Assembly (NCBI GenBank): GCA_045655005.1
Contig: JAZOOJ010000006.1
Span: 62,001 to 126,000 of the forward strand
DNA: 64,000 nt
From: UMGS1908 sp045655005
Lineage (GTDB): Bacteria; Bacillota; Clostridia; Christensenellales; UBA1242
Reading direction: 5' to 3'
Position numbers and translations under genes: made by a program
Part shown: positions 57,847-64,000 of the stretch, piece after piece
Layout of the letters: each line of letters begins with the position of its first letter
How positions within the stretch are numbered: position 1 is the stretch's first letter
Notes under the pieces: model-generated
The model's database searches: none
The model's input: only the letters and a program-made list of their open reading frames with translations
Told to the model about the DNA's origin: nothing

Positions 57847-57876
57847 TTGATTATTTTCTGCAAAAAGTGATAAAAT
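57847..57876 (+). promoter_or_regulatory. Promoter of the collagen-like lipoprotein gene
   Basis: TTGATT (57847-57852), 18-base spacer, TAAAAT (57871-57876) with TGA extended -10, lying between the two operator-like arms. Confidence 0.65.
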
Positions 57877-57881
57877 ATATA

Positions 57882-57907
57882 CATCTATTATACATATAAA
57901 CGTATAA
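57882..57907 (+). repeat. Right arm of the inverted repeat, over the transcription start
   Basis: TATACATATAAACGTATA (57889-57906) is the inverted copy of the upstream core; the arm begins five bases after the -10 and covers the expected +1, where a bound repressor would block transcription. Centre-to-centre distance to the left arm is about 119 bp. Confidence 0.7.
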
Positions 57908-57927
57908 AATTTTCAAAGGAGAAAATA

Positions 57928-59586
57928 ATGAGTAAAAATTGTAAAAACGCAAAAGAAAACAATAAAAAGATTTCATTTAAACTATTAAGCAAAAAGGCAC
58001 TTGCTGTTGCGATGAGTGTCGCCATTATTGGTTCGTCAGCAAGCCTTTTAACTGCTTGTGGTAGTGATGGAACAGATGGTGCGAATGGTAAAAGTGCATA
58101 TGAACTTGCAGTTGAAAACGGTTATACAGGCACACTTGAAGAATGGTTAAATTCACTAGTTGGAGTAAAAGGCGAAAAGGGTGATGCTGGTGCAGTTGGC
58201 CCACAAGGAGCCACCGGAGAAACCGGTAAGGCAGGGGTGGATGTTGGAACGCTAGACAATATGAATTTTATGCATATTTCATTTGATGATGTTGAAAAAT
58301 GTTTTACAAATCTTAAAAATAATTCATACGACAGTCTTTATGACGAACCTTTCTTTGCTTGGCTAAAATCTTTACACGATACCTATGGAGCAAAATTTAG
58401 TTTATATGCTTACAACAACGCACTAACAAGCGTTCCAAACACTTATGCTGATGAATTTTTGTCGGCCAAAGATTGGTTGAAAATAGGATTACACGCAGAT
58501 AGTTCAAGTTCTAACTTTGCTAGTTCCACTTATGAACAAGGGAAAACCGCTTGGAATACATTTGTAAATAATGTTGTTAGAATTACTGGTTCATATTTAA
58601 GTGTTGATAGAATGCCAAGGCTTCATACTTTTGCAGGTAGCGAAGAGGCCCTAAAAGGTATGAGAGATGCTAGCTACGGAGCAATAGGTTTCTTGTCTGC
58701 TGATGATGCTAGGAATTCATACTACTTTGACCAAGATACAACCGATTATCTTTATTATAACGATCATATTACTGACCACGAGAACGGACTACTATTTGTA
58801 GCAACTGATTTAAGAGCAGATTGGTTTGAAGGCACAAGTGCAAGTAATGAATATAGAGAGCCAACAAAAACATCAGTCTATGAAGAACTTGTAGAAAGAT
58901 ATACAAATGTTGAATATGCAAATTCAATAAGTTCATATATTTTCTTTGGACACGAATGGTTGATTTATAACGGAACTACACTTGATAGTGGCAAACAATA
59001 TTTTGAAGATGTTTGTAAATTTGCACAAGACTATGATATAGCTTTTGATTATTCTCAAAATAAAGCATTTAATCCAACATCAAACGACCTTTACCCAGAA
59101 GGAACAGCAACTGGGGGAGGAGATCAAGGACAAGATCCTGCAGTAACAACCGTAATGTATCATAATACCGAAATGGAAGTTGTTGATAGCATTAGCGAAA
59201 TGACATTTGATGGCAACTATGCACCACCAGGATCTGCGTCGGATGACTTTAAGCCAGCGACAGTTGACGGTAGAGCAACTTGTATTACATCAGTCCTTGC
59301 GGTTGATGGTGGGGAAACAATAGATTTTGTTTCTAATCTAGAAGAAGTATTTGGTTCAACAAGCTTATCTTTTGCAGTATTAGAATTTTCTTCTGCACCA
59401 TTATCTCCAACAACTTTAAGTGCTTCATCAAATAATGCAGCATCAGCTAAAGCTTGGCTAACCGAAGCACATAGTTTACAAACTAATACAAGGTATGTAA
59501 TTATTGCATTCAAAAATGGCGATGGCAGTGTTGACTTTAGTGCTGAACAACTAGAAAAATTGTCTCAATGTTTAATAATATCGTAA
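57928..59586 (+). CDS. Lipoprotein with collagen-like segment and polysaccharide-deacetylase-like domain
   Basis: 552 aa. A long basic signal peptide ends in lipobox LLTAC (Cys44). Next come GKSAYELAVENGYTGTLEEW, a module common before bacterial collagen-like repeats, and nine G-X-Y triplets (79-105, such as GEKGDAGAVGPQ). From about 113 the fold begins FMHISFDDVEKCF, with paired Asp as in NodB-type deacetylases, then GLHADSSS and FFGHEWLIY as candidate metal or catalytic segments; the second NodB HxxxxH motif is not obvious. The C-terminal 150 residues follow a GGGDQGQD linker and are unrecognised. It is a surface protein, likely acting on glycan. Own promoter with two operator-like dyads and own terminator. 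Confidence 0.8.
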   Translation: MSKNCKNAKENNKKISFKLLSKKALAVAMSVAIIGSSASLLTACGSDGTDGANGKSAYELAVENGYTGTLEEWLNSLVGVKGEKGDAGAVGPQGATGETGKAGVDVGTLDNMNFMHISFDDVEKCFTNLKNNSYDSLYDEPFFAWLKSLHDTYGAKFSLYAYNNALTSVPNTYADEFLSAKDWLKIGLHADSSSSNFASSTYEQGKTAWNTFVNNVVRITGSYLSVDRMPRLHTFAGSEEALKGMRDASYGAIGFLSADDARNSYYFDQDTTDYLYYNDHITDHENGLLFVATDLRADWFEGTSASNEYREPTKTSVYEELVERYTNVEYANSISSYIFFGHEWLIYNGTTLDSGKQYFEDVCKFAQDYDIAFDYSQNKAFNPTSNDLYPEGTATGGGDQGQDPAVTTVMYHNTEMEVVDSISEMTFDGNYAPPGSASDDFKPATVDGRATCITSVLAVDGGETIDFVSNLEEVFGSTSLSFAVLEFSSAPLSPTTLSASSNNAASAKAWLTEAHSLQTNTRYVIIAFKNGDGSVDFSAEQLEKLSQCLIIS

Positions 59587-59599
59587 TATTAATAATTAG

Positions 59600-59629
59600 A
59601 AGGGTTGGTACTATGTCCAACCCTTTTTT
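59600..59629 (+). terminator. Terminator of the lipoprotein gene
   Basis: AAGGGTTGG/CCAACCCTT, 9-bp perfect stem with an eight-base loop, followed by a T-run. Confidence 0.9.
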
Positions 59630-59647
59630 GTAATTACTTTTTTCTAA

Positions 59648-59676
59648 TTGACATTGTGAACTATAATTGCTAAAAT
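59648..59676 (+). promoter_or_regulatory. Promoter of ruvCAB
   Basis: TTGACA (59648-59653), 17-base spacer, TAAAAT (59671-59676) with TGC extended -10. It excludes the upstream TTG at 59667 as the ruvC start. Confidence 0.8.
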
Positions 59677-59696
59677 TAAAACATAAGGAGTATATA

Positions 59697-60242
59697 ATGG
59701 TTATTCTTGGCATTGACCCAGGTTATGCAATTGTGGGTTTTGGTGTAATTGAAAAAGATGAAAGGGGAAGACTTAAAGTTATTGATTATGGAACTATTGA
59801 AACCCCAAAAGAAGAGGCTTTTCCAGTGCGTCTTGCTATAATTGCAGATGGAATGAAAAGACTGATTGATAAATATAAGCCCGATGAGATTGCTATCGAA
59901 GAATTGTTTTTTAATAACAATATTACCACAGGTATTCAAGTTGCCGAAGCAAGAGGGGTTTTATTGTGTACAGCCGTTCAAGAGTGTGGAGCTTTATATG
60001 AATATACTCCACTACAAATCAAGCAGGCAATAACTGGGAATGGAAGGGCTGAAAAAAAACAAGTTCAGTATATGACGGTCGCAATTCTCGGGCTTAAATC
60101 AATTCCAAAACCAGATGATGCAGCAGATGCGTTGGCGGCAGCATTATGTCATGCACAAACCAACAAATTTATGGCAGGAAGTGCTATGGACACATTAACT
60201 ACGGGTAATTGGACAAATAGGAAATATAGTCCAATGCATTAA
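59697..60242 (+). CDS. ruvC: Crossover junction endodeoxyribonuclease RuvC
   Basis: A 181-aa RNase H-fold resolvase: first catalytic Asp in ILGIDPGYAIVGFG, Glu in IAIEELFFNNN, and the Asp pair in PDDAADALAAALCHA. It cuts Holliday junctions together with RuvAB encoded directly downstream. ATG 59697 follows AAGGAG and the promoter -10 at 59671. Confidence 0.96.
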   Translation: MVILGIDPGYAIVGFGVIEKDERGRLKVIDYGTIETPKEEAFPVRLAIIADGMKRLIDKYKPDEIAIEELFFNNNITTGIQVAEARGVLLCTAVQECGALYEYTPLQIKQAITGNGRAEKKQVQYMTVAILGLKSIPKPDDAADALAAALCHAQTNKFMAGSAMDTLTTGNWTNRKYSPMH

Positions 60243-60258
60243 ATTTTAAGGAGAAAAC

Positions 60259-60858
60259 ATGTTAGCGTTTATTAAAGGAAAAATTGCAGAATATAACGAA
60301 AATTATTTGGTGGTAGAAGCAGGCGGTGTTGGGTATGAAATGACAGCAACAGCAAATGCGGTTTTTAAATTTTCGCCAGAAACAGAAGTTGTAACAGTGC
60401 CAACTTATATGGCTGTGCGTGAAGACGCTGTTACATTATTTGCTTTTGCAGACAACAATGAAAAATCTATGTTTTTAAAATTAATTACAGTTTCAGGTGT
60501 TGGACCAAAACTTGCAATTACAGTATTGTCAAGTATATCAAGCGAAGATTTGTGTATTGCAATTGCAACATCGGATTTAGGCTCATTAAGTAAGATTAAA
60601 GGACTAGGAAAGAAGACTGCTGAAAAGATTGTTGTTGAGCTTAGAGAAAAAATTGGCAAAATTGAGAAAGGTCAAGTTAAAGGAATTGAAAGCAATACTC
60701 TTCAAATAGACGGTCAAGCGGTGGAAGACGCCTGCATTGCACTTTCAACTCTTGGGCTTAGTAATGCAGATGCACTTAAACTTGTGCAAAAAGTTGCTGA
60801 ACCAAATATGACGGCAGAAGATATTATTAAAAAGTGCTTAAAAGATATGGCGAGATAG
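60259..60858 (+). CDS. ruvA: Holliday junction DNA helicase subunit RuvA
   Basis: A 199-aa RuvA: N-terminal OB-fold (GKIAEYNENYLVVEAGGVGYEM), two helix-hairpin-helix motifs (TVSGVGPKLAITVLS; IKGLGKKTAEKIVVELREK) and the C-terminal RuvB-binding helices. It binds four-way junctions and loads RuvB. ATG behind AAGGAG. Confidence 0.96.
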   Translation: MLAFIKGKIAEYNENYLVVEAGGVGYEMTATANAVFKFSPETEVVTVPTYMAVREDAVTLFAFADNNEKSMFLKLITVSGVGPKLAITVLSSISSEDLCIAIATSDLGSLSKIKGLGKKTAEKIVVELREKIGKIEKGQVKGIESNTLQIDGQAVEDACIALSTLGLSNADALKLVQKVAEPNMTAEDIIKKCLKDMAR

Positions 60859-60870
60859 AAAGGAGATAAT

Positions 60871-61902
60871 ATGAGAGATTTTGAAGACGCAGAAAGATTT
60901 ATATCAAGCAATATGATTTCAGAAGACATCGACACCGAAGTAAGTCTTCGACCAAAGACAATGGCAGAATATGTTGGGCAAGAAAAAGTTAAAGAAAATT
61001 TAAATGTCTACATTACAGCAGCAAAGAAACGAAAAGAAAGTCTTGACCACGTATTGCTTTATGGACCTCCTGGACTTGGGAAAACTACACTTAGTAATGT
61101 TATAGCAAACGAACTTGGTGTGCAACTTAGATTAACATCAGGTCCGGCTATTGAAAAGGCAAGTGATTTGGCAGCATTACTAACTAATTTGAATGAAAAC
61201 GATGTTTTGTTTATTGATGAAATTCACAGACTTAACCATTCGGTGGAAGAAATTTTATATCCTGCGATGGAAGACTTTGCGTTAGATTTTATTATTGGTA
61301 AAGGACCAAGCGCAAGAAGTATGCGACTTAATTTGCCGCACTTTACTCTTATTGGTGCAACAACAAAAGCTGGAATGCTAACAAATCCATTAAGAGATAG
61401 ATTTGGGGTAATGTGCAGGCTTGAATTGTATTCAACTGAAGAGCTTGCAACGATTGTAAAAAGGTCTGCAAATTTATTAAATATTAAAATTAATGAAGAT
61501 GCAGCCAAAGAAATTGCAAGCAGAAGTAGAGGAACTCCAAGAATTGCAAACAGAGTATTAAAAAGGGTTAGAGATTTTGCGGAAGTTCAAGGTTCAGATG
61601 TAATCACAAAAGAACTCGCTGATCATGCTCTTTCAAAAATGGAAATTGATGACCTTGGGTTAGACTTTGTTGATAGGCGTGTTCTTGATACAATCATTAA
61701 CAAATTTAATGGGGGCCCAGTGGGCTTAGAAACACTTGCTGCAATTACTGGTGAAGAGGCTGCGACGATTGAAGATTGCTATGAGCCATTTTTAATGCAG
61801 ATTGGCTTTATTGCAAGAACACCACGGGGAAGAATTGCATTGGAACCTGCATATCAACATATGGGAGTAAAATTTAATCCACCAGCACCAAACAATAAGT
61901 AA
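60871..61902 (+). CDS. ruvB: Holliday junction branch migration ATPase RuvB
   Basis: A 343-aa AAA+ motor: SLRPKTMAEYVGQEKVKENL, Walker A YGPPGLGKTTLSNV, Walker B LFIDEIHRLN, sensor LIGATTKAGMLTNPLRDRFG and the C-terminal winged helix with FIARTPRGRIAL. It drives branch migration on the RuvA-bound junction. ATG behind AAAGGAG, 12 bases after ruvA. Confidence 0.98.
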   Translation: MRDFEDAERFISSNMISEDIDTEVSLRPKTMAEYVGQEKVKENLNVYITAAKKRKESLDHVLLYGPPGLGKTTLSNVIANELGVQLRLTSGPAIEKASDLAALLTNLNENDVLFIDEIHRLNHSVEEILYPAMEDFALDFIIGKGPSARSMRLNLPHFTLIGATTKAGMLTNPLRDRFGVMCRLELYSTEELATIVKRSANLLNIKINEDAAKEIASRSRGTPRIANRVLKRVRDFAEVQGSDVITKELADHALSKMEIDDLGLDFVDRRVLDTIINKFNGGPVGLETLAAITGEEAATIEDCYEPFLMQIGFIARTPRGRIALEPAYQHMGVKFNPPAPNNK

Positions 61903-61910
61903 AATAAAAG

Positions 61911-61942
61911 CTCTTGTGATATAAAAAATCGCAAGAGTTTTA
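61911..61942 (+). terminator. Terminator of ruvCAB
   Basis: CTCTTGTGAT/ATCGCAAGAG, 10-bp stem with one G-U pair and an ATAAAAA loop, followed by TTTTATT. Confidence 0.85.
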
Positions 61943-61971
61943 TTGATTTATTTACAGTTGTAGTGTATAAT
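61943..61971 (+). promoter_or_regulatory. Promoter of queA-tgt
   Basis: TTGATT (61943-61948), 17-base spacer, TATAAT (61966-61971). Confidence 0.7.
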
Positions 61972-62002
61972 ACAAAAGCACGAATTAAAGGAAGAAAAAG
62001 AA

Positions 62003-63043
62003 ATGAAAACTAGTGATTTTTATTATGATTTACCAGAAGAATTAATTGCTCAAACTCCAATTGAAAAAAGAGACCATTCTCAAATGTTGGTGTACAATAT
62101 GGCAGACAAAACTATTGAGCATAAACACTTTTTTGATATATTAGATTATCTGACTCCAAACGATGTTCTTGTAATCAATAAAAGTAAAGTTATTCCAGCA
62201 AGGCTTTATGGCACAAGAGAAGGAAAGGAAGAAGCACTTGAAACTCTTTTGTTAAAAAAATTAGAATTAAACACCTATGAATGTTTGGTGAAGCCTGGTA
62301 AGAAATTTAAAGTTGGAACCAGAATTACTTATAGTGATAATTTGGTTGGAGAAGTGAAATCAATTAATGAAACAGGTGAAAGAATAATTTCTTTTGAAGT
62401 TCTAAGCGGAGAAACATTAGAAGTTGAACTTGATAGAATTGGAGAGATGCCACTTCCACCATATATTAAAGAGAAGTTAAAGAAAAAAGACCGATATCAA
62501 ACCGTATATGCAAAAATAGATGGGTCAAGTGCAGCTCCGACTGCTGGCCTACACTTTACTCCTGAATTACTAGAAAAGATTAAAGATAATGGTGTTCAAA
62601 TTGAAGAAGTTGTATTGCATGTTGGTCTTGGAACTTTCAGACCTGTTAAAGTTGACGATGTTGAAAATCACATAATGCACAGCGAAGATTATTATGTTGG
62701 TGATGCAACAGCAGAAAGGCTTAACAGAGCAAAGAAAGACGGCAAAAGAATAATTGCTGTTGGAACAACATCGGTAAGAACGCTTGAAAGTGTTTCTGAT
62801 GAAAACGGTGTAATAAAAGCGGGCAGTGGAACTACATCAATTTTTATTTATCCACCATATAAATTCAAGTTTATTGATTCGCTAATTACAAATTTTCATT
62901 TACCTGAAAGTACTCTTTTAATGCTTGTATCTTCGCTTATGGGGAAAGATGAACTATTTAGGTGTTATGAATCGGCAATAAAAGAAAGATATCGATTTTT
63001 CAGTTTCGGCGACTGTATGTTTATAAATTCTAAGGGGAAATAA
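62003..63043 (+). CDS. queA: S-adenosylmethionine:tRNA ribosyltransferase-isomerase
   Basis: A 346-aa QueA: FYYDLPEELIAQTPIEKRDHS, VLVINKSKVIPARLYG, SSAAPTAGLHFTPELLEKI, HVGLGTFRPVKVDDV and ITNFHLPESTLLMLVSSLMG are signature blocks. It transfers the ribosyl part of SAM to preQ1 in tRNA to form epoxyqueuosine. It lies before tgt, and queH at 48.6 kb completes the last step. Confidence 0.97.
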   Translation: MKTSDFYYDLPEELIAQTPIEKRDHSQMLVYNMADKTIEHKHFFDILDYLTPNDVLVINKSKVIPARLYGTREGKEEALETLLLKKLELNTYECLVKPGKKFKVGTRITYSDNLVGEVKSINETGERIISFEVLSGETLEVELDRIGEMPLPPYIKEKLKKKDRYQTVYAKIDGSSAAPTAGLHFTPELLEKIKDNGVQIEEVVLHVGLGTFRPVKVDDVENHIMHSEDYYVGDATAERLNRAKKDGKRIIAVGTTSVRTLESVSDENGVIKAGSGTTSIFIYPPYKFKFIDSLITNFHLPESTLLMLVSSLMGKDELFRCYESAIKERYRFFSFGDCMFINSKGK

Positions 63044-63044
63044 A

Positions 63045-64000
63045 ATGGAAGAAAATTTTAAATTTGAAGTAGAATATACAAGTTCAAATGCAGGTAGAAT
63101 TGGGAATCTTACAACTCCTCACGGTGTAATAGAAACTCCAGTTTTTATGCCGGTTGGTACGCAAGCAACAGTTAAGGGCCTATCGCCAGAAGCAGTTGAA
63201 GAACTTGGTGCTCAAATTATTTTATCTAACACATATCACTTATATATGCGTCCAGGAATGGATATTGTAAAGAACGCTGGGGGCTTGCATAAATTTATGA
63301 ATTGGAAGAAACCAATACTTACAGACAGTGGTGGATTTCAAGTTTTTTCACTTGCAAGACTTAATAAAATAACCGATAACGGTGTTGAGTTTGCTTCTCA
63401 CTTAGACGGTTCAAGACACTTTTTTACACCAGAGAAGGCTATTGAAATTCAAAATTGTTTAGGTTCGGATATTGTTATGGCTTTCGATGTTTGCTCAGAG
63501 CCTAACGCCGATTATAAGACAGCAAGAGTTGCGATGGAGAGAACTCACGCTTGGCTTGACAGGTGTTTTAAGGCTCAACAAAATCCAAAGCAAATGTTAT
63601 TTCCAATTGTGCAAGGCAATATGTATAATGATTTAAGATTGAAAAGTCTTGAGGAATGTAAAAAATATGCAAGGGTTGGGCTTGCTATTGGTGGATTGTC
63701 GGTTGGAGAACCAAAACCAAAGATGTATGAAATTTTAAGTTTATTACAACCACATTATCCAGAAGATAAAGCAAGATACTTAATGGGTGTCGGAAGCCCA
63801 GATTGCTTAGTTGAGGGTGTAATTCGTGGGATTGATATGTTTGACTGTGTTTTACCAACTCGTATCGCAAGAAATGGAACAGCATTTACATCAAAAGGCA
63901 AAGTTGTTGTTAAGAATGGAATGTATAAAGAAGATTTTACTCCGCTTGATGATGAATGCGATTGTTATGTGTGTAAAAACTACACAAAAGCGTACTTGCG
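63045..64000 (+). CDS. tgt: tRNA-guanine transglycosylase (3' end outside window)
   Basis: The frame runs 318 codons to the right edge without a stop. Blocks: ETPVFMPVGTQATVKGL, LTDSGGFQVFSLARL (catalytic Asp), PIVQGNMYNDLR, IGGLSVGEPK, FDCVLPTRIARNG (nucleophile Asp) and the zinc-binding DCDCYVCKNYTKAYL-type end (ECDCYVCKNY). It exchanges guanine 34 for preQ1 in tRNAs with GUN anticodons. ATG two bases after the queA stop, behind AAGGGG. Confidence 0.97.
   Translation, partial: MEENFKFEVEYTSSNAGRIGNLTTPHGVIETPVFMPVGTQATVKGLSPEAVEELGAQIILSNTYHLYMRPGMDIVKNAGGLHKFMNWKKPILTDSGGFQVFSLARLNKITDNGVEFASHLDGSRHFFTPEKAIEIQNCLGSDIVMAFDVCSEPNADYKTARVAMERTHAWLDRCFKAQQNPKQMLFPIVQGNMYNDLRLKSLEECKKYARVGLAIGGLSVGEPKPKMYEILSLLQPHYPEDKARYLMGVGSPDCLVEGVIRGIDMFDCVLPTRIARNGTAFTSKGKVVVKNGMYKEDFTPLDDECDCYVCKNYTKAYL

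Overview
The window is one AT-rich, tightly packed, almost entirely plus-strand stretch of a low-GC Gram-positive chromosome. Gene order is that of Firmicutes of the Clostridia type: (polC)-rimP-nusA-ylxR-ylxQ-infB-rbfA-nrnA-truB; efp-spoIIIAA..AH; yqhY-nusB-xseAB-spoIVB-spo0A; yicC-rpoZ-priA-def-fmt-rlmN-rpe-spoVM-rpmB-yloU-fakA-recG; ytxC-thrS-infC-rpmI-rplT-spoU; yebC-ruvCAB-queA-tgt. Sporulation genes (complete spoIIIA operon, spoIVB, spoVM, a ytxC-like gene, a Spo0A-type regulator) point to an endospore-forming or formerly spore-forming lineage. Many conserved neighbours are missing from these loci (accBC, folD, ispA/dxs, recN, gmk, coaBC, prkC/stp/rsgA, ribF), so the lineage looks compacted; an uncultured Clostridia group is my inference. 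I saw no rRNA, CRISPR array, insertion sequence or prophage.

Layout. 1-10 kb: a PolC-type protein that stops after its exonuclease domain, then translation and ribosome maturation genes, an endonuclease IV homologue and efp. 10-15 kb: the eight-gene spoIIIA operon. 15-20 kb: an Asp23 protein, an unknown membrane protein, nusB, xseAB, spoIVB and a Spo0A-like protein without a receiver domain. 20-28 kb: pcrA, ligA, gatCAB, yicC. 28-39 kb: rpoZ, priA, def, fmt, rlmN, rpe, spoVM, rpmB (minus strand), a second Asp23 gene, fakA, recG and tRNA-Gly(GCC). 39-43 kb: three unrecognised genes in one operon, one with a P-loop. 43-52 kb: trpS behind a Trp-codon leader peptide, an M16 peptidase (minus strand), a short accessory cluster, argS, queH and four small membrane or lipoprotein genes ending in a membrane-anchored Mrr-type nuclease. 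51-58 kb: ytxC-like gene, thrS, an unknown gene, infC-rpmI-rplT with a structured leader and a non-AUG infC start, an SpoU methylase and yebC. 58-64 kb: a collagen-like/deacetylase-like lipoprotein behind paired operator-like dyads, then ruvCAB, queA and tgt (cut by the right edge).

The most unusual points are: (1) a PolC lacking PHP and polymerase domains at the polC locus; (2) a receiver-less Spo0A at the spo0A locus, preceded by helically phased A-tracts; (3) a ribosome-mediated attenuator with a MFNSFMWWRR leader peptide in front of trpS, where Firmicutes usually carry a T-box; (4) the unknown three-gene operon at 39.0-42.8 kb; (5) two sporulation genes whose ribosome-binding site or start codon lies inside the upstream terminator hairpin; (6) a probably leaderless recG mRNA. 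Most sigma-A-type promoters found here carry an extended -10 (TGn). All functional calls rest on reading motifs and gene order; no database search was run.
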